Origin: Gammaproteobacteria bacterium
GTDB taxonomy: Bacteria; Pseudomonadota; Gammaproteobacteria; Chromatiales; Chromatiaceae
Direction: 5' to 3'
Length of the DNA: 64,000 nucleotides
Assembly (NCBI GenBank): GCA_021773975.1
Contig: JAJFJN010000038.1
Location: 124,001 to 188,000 of the forward strand
A program made the translations under genes and the position numbers. Positions 36,457 to 45,412 of the stretch are shown one piece after another; position 1 is the stretch's first letter; every line of letters starts with the position of its first letter. The notes below the pieces were generated by a model, which saw only the letters and a program-made list of their open reading frames with translations, had not been told where the DNA came from and did not search any database.

Positions 36457-36656
36457 TGCTAAACTCCAGATAATCAGCTTATTAATCAGTAAGATACCTG
36501 CTAAGCTGCAATCGCATAAGAGGCTAATGATACTGCATACTGCCATATCTATACAATGAAACAGATGGAAGCATATCTACTGCCCTTTTTATGATAACTT
36601 CAGCTGCACCAAAAAACCCATCTAATGCATCTGCACCTTCTTTCTAAAGCTTCACA

Positions 36657-37430
36657 TTAGCTAATAATCGCTCTCAGTATCTCAATATTAGATTTTAAGT
36701 GAATCGGGTTAATCGTACCCACAATAGCACCACTCACTCCAGGCTGAGCAAAGATGAATCTCATAGTCTTTTCGACATCTCCTGCCTCAACATGGCCGCT
36801 CTGTAGTGCTTTTTTAATCAACACGCCTCTGCTGCGAAAATCAGCTGCTCGTACTACTGGCAGCTCTTCTTGATAGGCAAGGTTGCAGGTGACCATAACG
36901 ATATCCGTATCCACGACGGCAAGCAGGCCACCGACCAAGGTTTTGGTAGACATGCCGTGAGCGCGAATCAGGCCTTTCTCTTTTAATGTGCGCAGAGCAT
37001 CCAGTACACCTTCTTGTTTCAGAACACGGTAGTCATCACCATCCGAGTGGATCAGCACCGCATCCAGATAGTCAGTCTTTAGGTTACGAAGGCTCTGCTC
37101 TACGGTGCGGATGGTGGTGTCGTAAGAGAAATCAAAGTGTGACTTGCCGCCTTCAAAAAACTCTCCCACTTTGGAGACGATGACCCACTCATCTCTGGAG
37201 CCTGGCAGTAGTTGCCCCAGGCGTTCCTCGCTATTGCCGTAGGCTGGCGCGGTATCCAGCAGATTGATGCCCAGTTCGCGAGCAAGGGATAGCAAATCAA
37301 TAACGGCCTTGTCATCCGGAATCTCAAACGGCTGAGGATATTTCACCTGTTGGTTTCGCCCCAGTTTGACGGTACCCAACCCCAGTGGGCTGACCATAAT
37401 GCCCGTATCACCAAGCGGCCTTAACTCCAT
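36657..37430 (-). CDS. Aldo/keto reductase
   Basis: A 257-residue aldo/keto reductase, a little shorter than the usual 280-330. The N-terminus MELRPLGDTGIMVSPLGLGT is typical. The catalytic tetrad is visible: Asp in LLDTAPAYGNSEERLG (with Tyr), Lys in WVIVSKVG and His in AVLIHSDG. The C-terminal nucleotide-binding segment is SGAIVGTINPIHLKSNIE. It should reduce a carbonyl with NADPH; the substrate is unknown. A good GAGGTG precedes the ATG, and the gene overlaps the end of the FAD oxidoreductase gene by 10 bases, so the pair is co-translated and may act on the same compound. A link to glycans is not evident. Confidence 0.93.
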   Translation of the reverse strand: MELRPLGDTGIMVSPLGLGTVKLGRNQQVKYPQPFEIPDDKAVIDLLSLARELGINLLDTAPAYGNSEERLGQLLPGSRDEWVIVSKVGEFFEGGKSHFDFSYDTTIRTVEQSLRNLKTDYLDAVLIHSDGDDYRVLKQEGVLDALRTLKEKGLIRAHGMSTKTLVGGLLAVVDTDIVMVTCNLAYQEELPVVRAADFRSRGVLIKKALQSGHVEAGDVEKTMRFIFAQPGVSGAIVGTINPIHLKSNIEILRAIIS

Positions 37431-38611
37431 CTTTTCACCTCATTCCAGGGCGGTTGTGCGAGAGGCGCACAAGGTAGATCTATCGATACTGTTCCGTCAC
37501 CACTTGGGCGAACTCCATCCTGCTCCAGGCAATGTAATACATCGGCTGCCAGGCAGGGGGCGAATGCAAGCTTGGTGGGCCAGGCGGTGATTACATCCCG
37601 CTCGCTATGAACAAGCCAGCTATCCGGGCGTTTGCCGCCAGGGGTGGCAATTTCGGCACGATCAATTCGGCGTGTTGCCCAATGAATATCTGTCAAATCA
37701 AGCCAGGGAAGCAGTGCCGCAAGTTCAGCTTGGCCTGCCGCAATATGCTCTTTTTCATCACTCGCCACACCACTCTCTGCAACCTGGCCGCCAAGGTGCC
37801 AAACAATCTCACCCTCTGCGAGTGGATAACTGGTTATGGTAAGACGTGGATTCGCACTGGCGCCCAAGCAGTGGGCATAGAGTAAAGGTAACGGTCCGCG
37901 GGCCATCAACATATGCAGTGGCCGTCGTTGCATCTGTGGGGTTTCACGGTCAAGTTGTTTTAATAGCGACTCATTACCTGCACCAGCAGCAAGCACCAGC
38001 TGCTGTGCCTGTATTGAGACACTGCCCGCTGAAGTAGCGATCTTCACACAACCCGGTTGCGCAGCATCAAGCTGCACCGCATCAGGTTCAATCTGGAAAC
38101 AGGCATCGCCCTGCTGGCGCACCAGCTCCGCTACTAAAGAGGGCACATCCAGCACAGGTTCTTCCAGCCGGTAGACGTTGCCTTTAAAGGCGGTAGACTG
38201 AAGTAGTTTTGGTCGATCCACACCTTCAACAGCAGCCATGCGGCTGCGCATAAGCTTGCTGGCAAAAAAGCCTGTCATGCGTGAACCGATGCTTTCGGTA
38301 GACCAAAGATATTGATGCTGGGACAACACCCGAACCCGACTGAGATCCAGTTCGCCCTCCCCCGCCAAACAGGCTCGCCAACGTTGCGGCATATCACCTA
38401 TAGCCTGAGTCGCATCACTGGCACTGCCTGTTAACGCATACTTGGCGCCGCCGTGGATGATGCCTTGGGCAGCAATTGTCTGAAGACCACCGAGTGTTTT
38501 TGTTTCAAGCAAAATGGCGGCATATCCAGCCTGACGCAACCTTGCTAACGCCCAAAGTCCGGCAATTCCACCACCAAAGATAACAACATCAACCGAGACT
38601 AGTTTGCTCAT
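37421..38611 (-). CDS. FAD-dependent oxidoreductase (DAO family)
   Basis: A 396-residue flavoprotein of the glycine/D-amino-acid oxidase fold. The N-terminal FAD motif is VDVVIFGGGIAGLWALARL, followed by ILLETKTLGGLQTIAAQGIIHGG, where the histidine-glycine loop approaches the flavin. A second FAD-contacting block, QQLVLAAGAGNESLLKQL, lies near residue 210. No signal or membrane segment is visible, and the enzyme should be cytosolic. The substrate is unknown; members oxidise amines, glycerol-3-phosphate or hydroxy acids. It sits 9 bases after hldE on the same strand and overlaps the aldo/keto reductase gene, so all three probably share a transcript. Confidence 0.9.
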   Translation of the reverse strand: MSKLVSVDVVIFGGGIAGLWALARLRQAGYAAILLETKTLGGLQTIAAQGIIHGGAKYALTGSASDATQAIGDMPQRWRACLAGEGELDLSRVRVLSQHQYLWSTESIGSRMTGFFASKLMRSRMAAVEGVDRPKLLQSTAFKGNVYRLEEPVLDVPSLVAELVRQQGDACFQIEPDAVQLDAAQPGCVKIATSAGSVSIQAQQLVLAAGAGNESLLKQLDRETPQMQRRPLHMLMARGPLPLLYAHCLGASANPRLTITSYPLAEGEIVWHLGGQVAESGVASDEKEHIAAGQAELAALLPWLDLTDIHWATRRIDRAEIATPGGKRPDSWLVHSERDVITAWPTKLAFAPCLAADVLHCLEQDGVRPSGDGTVSIDLPCAPLAQPPWNEVKRWS

Positions 38612-38620
38612 TAAGTTTTA

Positions 38621-40054
38621 CTACGATTTATCCCGCTCACGGATCTCTGCAATCAGGCCGGTGGTTGAACAGTTATCGACATAACTCATCACCAGCACCT
38701 CACCACCTGCCTCTCTCACACAGCGCGCACCCGGGATATCATCCGGGTTGTTGTCACCGCCTTTTATTAGATAATCCGGCACAAGATTGCAGATCAACCG
38801 CTCTGGTGTCTCTTCTGAAAAAGGGACGACCCAATCGACACAGGCCAGAGCCGCCAGTACCGTCATGCGTCTTGCCAGAATATTAACCGGACGATCTGCC
38901 CCTTTAAGCGCACGTACCGTCTCATCCACATTCACCGCAACAATCAGCCGATCACCCATACGACTGGCCTGCTCCAGATAGGTGACATGCCCGGCATGTA
39001 GGATATCAAAACAGCCATTGGTAAAGACGATACGCTCACCGCGTGCCTTACAGGTGGCCATCGCCTCTACTAGCTGCTCTTCAGTGACCACACCGCGATG
39101 CACCACTTGGTGTTCATGCAGCGCCCATTTGAGCTCATCCACCGTAACCGATGCCGTTCCCAACTTGCCAACCACAATACCCGCCGCCAGATTGGAGAGC
39201 TGGGTGGCCGACTCCAGTGGCAGGCCCGCCGCCAGTCCAGCAGCCAATGCGGAGATCACCGTATCGCCTGCACCCGTCACATCAAAGACCTCACGGGCAT
39301 GGGTGGGAAGATGCCGGGGTTCAGCCTGGCGCTGTAGCAGCGTCATCCCTTTTTCACCACGGGTAATCAGCAACGCACCCAAATCATGCTGTTCCAGCAG
39401 TGCCTGCCCTCGCTCAACCAGCATTTCATCATTTTCACAACGCCCGACAACCGCCTCAAACTCCTGCATGTTGGGGGTGATCAGAGTTGCACCTTTATAG
39501 TGGGCAAAATCTTTAAGCTTGGGGTCAACCAACACTGACTTTCCAGCCGCACGAGCACGCTGAATATACTCCCCAATATTGCACAGCGTGCCTTTGCCAT
39601 AATCAGAGAGCACGACCACATCATGCGAAGCCAGCTGTTTCTCAAATTCCAGCAGCAGATTGCCAGAATCAAAGCCAGGAAAACCATCTTCAAAATCCAT
39701 GCGGATAAGCTGCTGATGGCGACTGATCACACGTAGTTTGGTAATGGTAGGAAATTGATGAAGCTGTTCAAAACAGCACTCGACCCCCGCTTTACTGAGC
39801 GTGGAATTCAGCGCACGTCCAGGCTCGTCATCACCAACCAACCCCATCAGGGTCACCTGCCCGCCCAGCACCGCAATATTGAGCGCCACGTTGCCTGCGC
39901 CACCAGGGCGCTCTTCATTTTCACCCACATGCACCACCGGCACCGGGGCCTCGGGTGAGATGCGATTAGTACTGCCGTGCCAGTAGCGATCAAGCATTAC
40001 ATCACCAACCACCAAAATTCTTGCCTGGTCAAATTCGGGAATATCAACGGCCAT
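38621..40054 (-). CDS. hldE: Bifunctional heptose 7-phosphate kinase / heptose 1-phosphate adenylyltransferase
   Basis: Makes ADP-heptose for the LPS inner core: it phosphorylates D-glycero-beta-D-manno-heptose 7-phosphate at C1 and, after dephosphorylation, adds AMP. The 477 residues equal the usual length. The ribokinase-type domain (1-315) has ILVVGDVMLDRYWHGS, RPGGAGNVALNIA and the catalytic DVTGAGDTVISALA. The nucleotidyltransferase domain (340-477) has FTNGCFDILHAGHVTYL (HxGH) and LIKGGDNNPDDIPG. Its place beside an LPS kinase and msbA fits the core-lipid A block found in several gammaproteobacteria. Confidence 0.98.
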   Translation of the reverse strand: MAVDIPEFDQARILVVGDVMLDRYWHGSTNRISPEAPVPVVHVGENEERPGGAGNVALNIAVLGGQVTLMGLVGDDEPGRALNSTLSKAGVECCFEQLHQFPTITKLRVISRHQQLIRMDFEDGFPGFDSGNLLLEFEKQLASHDVVVLSDYGKGTLCNIGEYIQRARAAGKSVLVDPKLKDFAHYKGATLITPNMQEFEAVVGRCENDEMLVERGQALLEQHDLGALLITRGEKGMTLLQRQAEPRHLPTHAREVFDVTGAGDTVISALAAGLAAGLPLESATQLSNLAAGIVVGKLGTASVTVDELKWALHEHQVVHRGVVTEEQLVEAMATCKARGERIVFTNGCFDILHAGHVTYLEQASRMGDRLIVAVNVDETVRALKGADRPVNILARRMTVLAALACVDWVVPFSEETPERLICNLVPDYLIKGGDNNPDDIPGARCVREAGGEVLVMSYVDNCSTTGLIAEIRERDKS

Positions 40055-40076
40055 AGTCGTTCTTTAAAACCTTAAA

Positions 40077-40715
40077 TTAGAGAGACTGAAATTCAGCTCT
40101 TTTTTGCTGCGGAATATTAGCCGCATACAGATAGTATTCGATGAATCGCTCAAGACCAAATTGCTCAAACAGCGCCCTGTGTTCAGGGCGCCGAAGCAGG
40201 TGACGAAAATTACGCCGCCGCTGCCAGAGCGTCAGTGGAAAACGATTAAAACTGAGATCGGCCACATCGATTAACCCCAATCTGCCATCCAGCAGTTGCA
40301 GTATATTCCCCAGATGCAACGAGCGAAAATAGATTTTTTTACGATGCAGCTCGGCGATAAATTGGGCCAGCTGGTGCATTAACTCATCTTTATTCTGCTC
40401 ACTCTCCAGCAGATGATTCAATGTTTCACCTTGCAGTAGCGGGTAGACAACCCCATGCCGGCGAAAGGATGAACAGTAAAAGAGCTGCTCCACCTCTACC
40501 GATGGCACACCCAGTTTGTTGAGCTGTCGGGCATTTTGGGAAAACCTCAGTGAGTAGGGATAGATAAACGAGAGGCTCAGCAGCCGCTTGATACGAAACA
40601 ACTTAATAATCCGATCATCCTTTCGTCGCAACACCTTATCGCCAAAGGTGTCACGCTCCAACACCTTGGCATCCTGTATCAATACCTGGTATTCATCACC
40701 AGAGATAAATCTCAT
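40077..40715 (-). CDS. LPS kinase-like protein ('toluene tolerance' type)
   Basis: A 212-residue member of the small LPS kinase family related to KdkA/WaaP, found next to msbA and hldE in Pseudomonas. The kinase core is recognisable: KVLRRKDDRIIKLFRIKR (ATP-binding Lys), then IAELHRKKIYFRSLHLGNIL in place of HxD-type catalytic loops, then LGLIDVADLSF in place of DFG. The Asp of the normal H-x-D loop is replaced (FRSLHLGN), which appears typical of this group, so it may be a divergent kinase or a pseudokinase. It probably acts on the core heptose or Kdo, or assists LPS assembly. Its ATG overlaps the msbA stop by 4 bases. Confidence 0.85.
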   Translation of the reverse strand: MRFISGDEYQVLIQDAKVLERDTFGDKVLRRKDDRIIKLFRIKRLLSLSFIYPYSLRFSQNARQLNKLGVPSVEVEQLFYCSSFRRHGVVYPLLQGETLNHLLESEQNKDELMHQLAQFIAELHRKKIYFRSLHLGNILQLLDGRLGLIDVADLSFNRFPLTLWQRRRNFRHLLRRPEHRALFEQFGLERFIEYYLYAANIPQQKRAEFQSL

Positions 40716-42484
40716 GGCGTTGCAACCGGTGCCGCCTGATCATCTTCAGTAGCATCCGACTGGAACTGATTGCGGTAAAGCTTGGTGTATTCACCCTCCT
40801 CCGCCAATAGCTCAGCATGTTTGCCCTGCTCGATAATCTGTCCCTCTTTGACTACCAAAATCAGATCCGCATGCTCAATGGTTGAGAGTCGATGTGCAAT
40901 AACAAGTGTTGTTCGATTGGCTGTCAGGCTATGCAGTGCTGCCTGCACATGACGCTCCGACTCTGTATCCAGTGCCGAAGTGGCTTCATCCAGAATCAAC
41001 ACGGGCGCATCCTTGAGTAACGCACGCGCAATGGCGATGCGTTGACGCTGCCCACCTGAGAGGCGTACACCATCTTCACCCACCATGGTATCAAACCCCT
41101 GTGGCAGGCCTTGAATAAACTCCAGCGCGTGGGCTGATTTGGCTATTTTTTCCAGTTCCTGTTGATCCAGCTCGCGCTTCTGCCCAAACGCAATATTGGC
41201 TTTGATCGTATCATTAAAGAGCGTGGGATCCTGCCCAACGTAAGAGAGATTGTCACGCAGATTGGGCAGTTGTAATGCCTGAATATCAACTCCATCCAGC
41301 AAGATCTGCCCTTGTGATGGGTTATAGAAACGGGGGATCAGACTGGCAATGGTGGTTTTGCCACCACCCGACGGGCCGACCAGCGCCACTGTGGTTCCCG
41401 GCTCCACGGTAAAACTGACATTGCTCAGCGCGTCCTTGCAGGCCTGATCATAACGAAAGGTAATTGCACTAAATTCAAGCCTGCCGGTTGCTCGCTCAAT
41501 CTGTTGGCGACCACTGTCCAGCTCAGCTGGTTCATCAATTAGCCCAAACACAGACTCTGCTGCTGCCAAGCCACGTTGCAGTGGATGATTGATGCCGGTA
41601 ATCCGTTTGATCGGTGGGAACAGTAGACCCATTGCCGTCAGAAATGAGACAAAGGCTCCAACCGTCATATCCTCCGCTGAGGCAATGAGAATAGTCAGCA
41701 TCAATGCCCCCACCGCCTCAACAACCGGGGCGTTAGCAGAGCCTGCAACCTTGGCTTTCAGATTGTAGCGTCGCACCCAATTGGCCAAGCTGTCAAAGCG
41801 CTGCTTTTCTGTTTTCTGACCACCAAAGACCTTGATGACCTTGTGACCACGTGAAGCCTCTTCTAGGGCATGCGTCATCTCACCCATGGTGGCCTGCAGC
41901 TTTCGGCTGATTTTGCGCAACCGCACAGCCAATATCTTTACCATCAGGCCTATTATTGGTATCAGAATAAATACCATCAGCGTGAGCTGCCAATCCAGGT
42001 AGAGCATCCAGCCAATCAACCCGATAATGGCCACAGTATCCTTTACCATAATGACCAACACACGCGTCGCCGCTGTCGTCACCTGGCTGACATTGAAGGT
42101 CGCCTTGTTGATCAGATTACCGGTGGCGTTGGCATCAAAATAGGCGGTTGGGAAGCCAAGGATCCGCTCAAACATCAAGCGGCGCAGGTCATAGACCAGC
42201 TTGCCCGACACCCACTCAAACGCCACACTGCTGCAAAAGCTCATCACACCCCGCACAAGAAACAGAGCGACCAGCGCTATAGGCGTCCAGAGCATATAAT
42301 CTGGATCTTTATCAACGAAGGTTCCATCCAGCAGTGGTTTGAGTAGCGCAGGAATGCCTGCTTCAGAAACACCCAAAACAACGGTAGCCAGAATGGCACT
42401 GCCAAACTGCCGCCAGTAGGGCTTGACGTGACCCAGCAGCCGGAAATAGAGTTCCCGGCTCGACATTGTGATTGGCTCAGACAT
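40712..42484 (-). CDS. msbA: Lipid A-core flippase MsbA
   Basis: Flips core-lipid A across the inner membrane using ATP. From ATG 42484 the protein has 590 residues, near the usual 582; an upstream TTG at 42499 is the alternative. The first 310 residues hold the six-helix exporter domain (YWRQFGSAILATVVLGVSEA, WTPIALVALFLVRGVMSF and more). The C-terminal ABC domain has Walker A GPSGGGKTTIASLIPRFY, signature RLSGGQRQRIAIARALLKDA and Walker B PVLILDEATSALD. It is part of the core/lipid A block with hldE, the kinase and the acyltransferase. Confidence 0.97.
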   Translation of the reverse strand: MSEPITMSSRELYFRLLGHVKPYWRQFGSAILATVVLGVSEAGIPALLKPLLDGTFVDKDPDYMLWTPIALVALFLVRGVMSFCSSVAFEWVSGKLVYDLRRLMFERILGFPTAYFDANATGNLINKATFNVSQVTTAATRVLVIMVKDTVAIIGLIGWMLYLDWQLTLMVFILIPIIGLMVKILAVRLRKISRKLQATMGEMTHALEEASRGHKVIKVFGGQKTEKQRFDSLANWVRRYNLKAKVAGSANAPVVEAVGALMLTILIASAEDMTVGAFVSFLTAMGLLFPPIKRITGINHPLQRGLAAAESVFGLIDEPAELDSGRQQIERATGRLEFSAITFRYDQACKDALSNVSFTVEPGTTVALVGPSGGGKTTIASLIPRFYNPSQGQILLDGVDIQALQLPNLRDNLSYVGQDPTLFNDTIKANIAFGQKRELDQQELEKIAKSAHALEFIQGLPQGFDTMVGEDGVRLSGGQRQRIAIARALLKDAPVLILDEATSALDTESERHVQAALHSLTANRTTLVIAHRLSTIEHADLILVVKEGQIIEQGKHAELLAEEGEYTKLYRNQFQSDATEDDQAAPVATP

Positions 42485-42532
42485 GGTGGAATTAGGCAAA
42501 TGAAAAGGGGCGATTATACAGCAAGCTTGTAG

Positions 42533-43468
42533 CTAGATGTTGTCGTAGGGTGTGGGGTCGCCTCTTGTGGGGCGCGTGCGAAAACGCCGGTGAATCCAGA
42601 GGTACTGCGCCGGATTTTTTCTGACCCAACCTTCAATAAGGTCATTCACCCGCTGTGTGTCTGCCTCAAGGTCTTCGGTGGGAAAATCATTCAATGCAGG
42701 CTCCAGCACTATATTGTAACCACTGCCATCCTCACGCCTTACAATGGAGTATGGGACCACAGCTGCTTTTGTCAGTTTTGCCAGCCGCGCCGTTCCCGTG
42801 CTGGTTGAAGCAACTTGACCAAAAAAATCGACAAACACCGCGGTCTTGCGCTGGGCATTTTGATCAGGCGCATACCAGATCGCATGGTTGCCTTTAAGGC
42901 TGCGAATTACACTGCGCACATCATCCCGCGGGATGGCCTTCTCCAACCATCTGATGCGGTTGCGAGCCATAATCTTTTCAACCACCGGATTATCATGCTG
43001 ACGATACATCGTATGGAAGGGGGCATGATATGAGAGCAGGCGTCCACCCAGCTCAAGTGAGGTAAAGTGGGCAGTGAGCATAATAACGCCATTGCCCTTC
43101 TGCTTTGCATTTTCCATATGCTCCAACCCTTCGATACGCACCAGTTTCTGTAACCGACTTGATGGCATCCACCAGCCCATCGGGATCTCAAACAACCCCA
43201 TGCCCAGTGCTTCAAAATGCTCTTTTAAAATCTGCTGCCGCTGGCTTTCATCCCATTCTGGGAAGCAGTGTTGGAGATTAATATCAGCAATAGATCGCCG
43301 CTTCTTTGCAAAACGAAAGCCCAGTCGACCGATAGCACGGCCCAGCGCCATCACCCAGGAAAAAGGCAACAGGATAGTGAGCCAAAGCAGAAAGATGCCA
43401 AACCAGGCAGGCCAGTATTGCGGCAGAAGCAGTGATAGAGCAGATGGTTGTTCTTTTTGTTTTCCCAT
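42533..43468 (-). CDS. lpxL: Lipid A biosynthesis lauroyl/myristoyl acyltransferase
   Basis: A 311-residue LpxL/LpxM-family acyltransferase, the normal length. A hydrophobic N-terminal segment (YWPAWFGIFLLWLTILLPFSWVMAL) anchors it in the inner membrane. The catalytic H-x4-E motif is in MLTAHFTSLELGGRL, followed by the binding block FHTMYRQHDNPVVEKIM and WYAPDQNAQRKTAVFVDFFG. It adds a secondary acyl chain to Kdo2-lipid A before MsbA transport. The final part, PAQYLWIHRRFRTRP, is conserved. LpxL and LpxM cannot be told apart by eye; the symbol is the more common family name. It lies 48 bases upstream of msbA and 6 after the dehydratase gene. Confidence 0.93.
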   Translation of the reverse strand: MGKQKEQPSALSLLLPQYWPAWFGIFLLWLTILLPFSWVMALGRAIGRLGFRFAKKRRSIADINLQHCFPEWDESQRQQILKEHFEALGMGLFEIPMGWWMPSSRLQKLVRIEGLEHMENAKQKGNGVIMLTAHFTSLELGGRLLSYHAPFHTMYRQHDNPVVEKIMARNRIRWLEKAIPRDDVRSVIRSLKGNHAIWYAPDQNAQRKTAVFVDFFGQVASTSTGTARLAKLTKAAVVPYSIVRREDGSGYNIVLEPALNDFPTEDLEADTQRVNDLIEGWVRKNPAQYLWIHRRFRTRPTRGDPTPYDNI

Positions 43469-43474
43469 TTGAAC

Positions 43475-45325
43475 TCAGTCAGCTCGGCCTATACGGTTTT
43501 CTGGCACAAGCTGCTGTAGCTGTTGCATCAAGCAGGCATTATCAAACTGCTGGCAAGCTTGCTCCATTTCAGCCATAGCGCCACTCAACATCTCCCAATC
43601 TACTTTACGGTGCTGAGCCAGCAGAATCTTCTCATGGCCTGTCTGCTGCAGCTTTTCTTGTTCATGAAACAGCTCTTCATAGAGCTTTTCACCCGGCCGC
43701 AGCCCAATGTACTTGATCTCGATATCTTCACCCAACGTTTTGCCTGACAACCGAATCATCTGCTCTGCCAAGTAGCTGATTTTTACTGGTTCATTCATGT
43801 CCAGCACAAAGATCTCACCTCCATCTCCAATAGCAGCTGCCTGCATAATAAGTTGGGAGGCTTCAGGAATGGTCATAAAGTAGCGCTCCATATCTGGGTG
43901 AGTGACCGTCACCGGGCCACCCGCCTCGATCTGTTTACGAAACAGAGGAACTACGCTACCCGCAGAATCCAAGACATTACCAAAGCGCACTGTTATAAAA
44001 CGGGTTGTTGAACGGGCATCCAGATTCTGGCAAAAAAGCTCAGCTAATCTTTTTGTAGACCCCATCACATTTGCCGGATTTACTGCTTTATCAGTGGAGA
44101 TAAGTACAAATTCAGAACAGTTATGCCTATCTGCAGCCTCTGCAACATTGCGTGTTCCAAGCACATTATTATTCACAGCTTCACGCACCTGATGCTCAAG
44201 CAGCGGAACATGTTTATAAGCCGCCGCATGAAAAACAATATCAGGAGTATGCCTGGAAAACAGCTGCTCAACAGTCGCCCTATCCTCAACATCACCGATA
44301 TAAGCATACAGTTGCAGTACTGGAAACTGCTCTTTCAGTTCCATTTCAACGGAATATAGATTGAATTCTGATTGATCTAATAACAGCAGGCTTGCCGGTT
44401 CCAACTGAGCAATCTGTCGGCATAATTCAGCGCCAATAGAACCACCACCACCTGTGACTAGTATAGTTTTCCCTGCCAATCCGGTGCGGATGCCACCCCA
44501 ATCCAGTGCAACAGGATCACGCCCCAGCAGATCCTCAATCGAAACCTCGCGTAACTGATTGATACTCACGCGACCTGACATTAGTTCATCCAATTCAGGC
44601 ACAGTACGAAAGGGCACTCCACTTTGCTCACATAACTCTACCAATCGCCTTCTTTGTACTGATTTTGCCGATGGCACCGCTAACATTACACAATCAATCG
44701 TATACTTTTCCACCACCTGTGGAATAGCCTCACAATCATCCACCACGGGCACTCCATGTATCTCTTGCCCTTGCCACCTTTTTTTATTATCAACGAAAGC
44801 TACCGGTAGATAAGAGTGATCTCTCTTACGCAACAAATCTCGCACCAACAGTTCACCCGCCTTACCCGCACCGACAACCAGGACTCGCTCGCCTACTCGT
44901 AAATCAATATGATGATCCTTCAACCAGCGATAAAAGAAGCGGGGGCCGGTGAGCAGCATTACCAGCAGCACACCATAGAAAATAGGAACTGAACGCGGGA
45001 TATCTTCCATACGTAAAAAGAGAAACAACAATCCAAACCCTATAGCAAGACCAATGGCTACAGCTTGTAGGATTCGAATCAAATCTGGAATTGAGGCATA
45101 TCGCCACATCCCACGATAGAGCCCATAAAACCAGTTAACCCCCGCATGAACAATAATCAAAAGCGGTAATACTTCAACCGCACGATCAAAAAATTCATCG
45201 GGAATTACATCCAAATTAAAGCGCAACCAATAAGCACCAAACCAAGCAATAGGCACCATTAATAGATCATGTATAAAAACCGTCAATCTATGGCGAATAT
45301 TATTTATCAGAATTTTCATCTGCAT
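43475..45325 (-). CDS. Membrane UDP-GlcNAc 4,6-dehydratase (PglF/WbpM/CapD family)
   Basis: A 616-residue protein of the long membrane-bound class. Four hydrophobic segments (about residues 13-125) precede a nucleotide-binding region (RVLVVGAGKAGELLVRDLL) and the SDR domain starting KTILVTGGGGSIGAELCRQI near residue 285. The catalytic region reads FVLISTDKAVNPANVMGSTKR, with the Asp/Lys pair seen in PglF and WbpM, where Met replaces the usual SDR tyrosine. The expected product is UDP-2-acetamido-2,6-dideoxy-4-hexulose. The following aminotransferase and acetyltransferase genes make the bacillosamine route most likely (PglF role). Its ATG pair (MQMK) leaves the exact start open by two codons. 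Confidence 0.95.
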   Translation of the reverse strand: MQMKILINNIRHRLTVFIHDLLMVPIAWFGAYWLRFNLDVIPDEFFDRAVEVLPLLIIVHAGVNWFYGLYRGMWRYASIPDLIRILQAVAIGLAIGFGLLFLFLRMEDIPRSVPIFYGVLLVMLLTGPRFFYRWLKDHHIDLRVGERVLVVGAGKAGELLVRDLLRKRDHSYLPVAFVDNKKRWQGQEIHGVPVVDDCEAIPQVVEKYTIDCVMLAVPSAKSVQRRRLVELCEQSGVPFRTVPELDELMSGRVSINQLREVSIEDLLGRDPVALDWGGIRTGLAGKTILVTGGGGSIGAELCRQIAQLEPASLLLLDQSEFNLYSVEMELKEQFPVLQLYAYIGDVEDRATVEQLFSRHTPDIVFHAAAYKHVPLLEHQVREAVNNNVLGTRNVAEAADRHNCSEFVLISTDKAVNPANVMGSTKRLAELFCQNLDARSTTRFITVRFGNVLDSAGSVVPLFRKQIEAGGPVTVTHPDMERYFMTIPEASQLIMQAAAIGDGGEIFVLDMNEPVKISYLAEQMIRLSGKTLGEDIEIKYIGLRPGEKLYEELFHEQEKLQQTGHEKILLAQHRKVDWEMLSGAMAEMEQACQQFDNACLMQQLQQLVPENRIGRAD

Positions 45326-45412
45326 TACTAAAAAATGCCTCTAACACAATCATCTTTGCTTAAAAACAACTCTACATGGTATTTAAACACTTAAAATTTA
45401 CGCAAAAAAAAA

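Noticed and set aside
38982-39500. 172-codon plus-strand open frame
   Set aside because: Antisense to hldE, whose conservation is unambiguous.
41870-42346. 158-codon plus-strand open frame
   Set aside because: Antisense to msbA; Gln/His-rich translation without motif.
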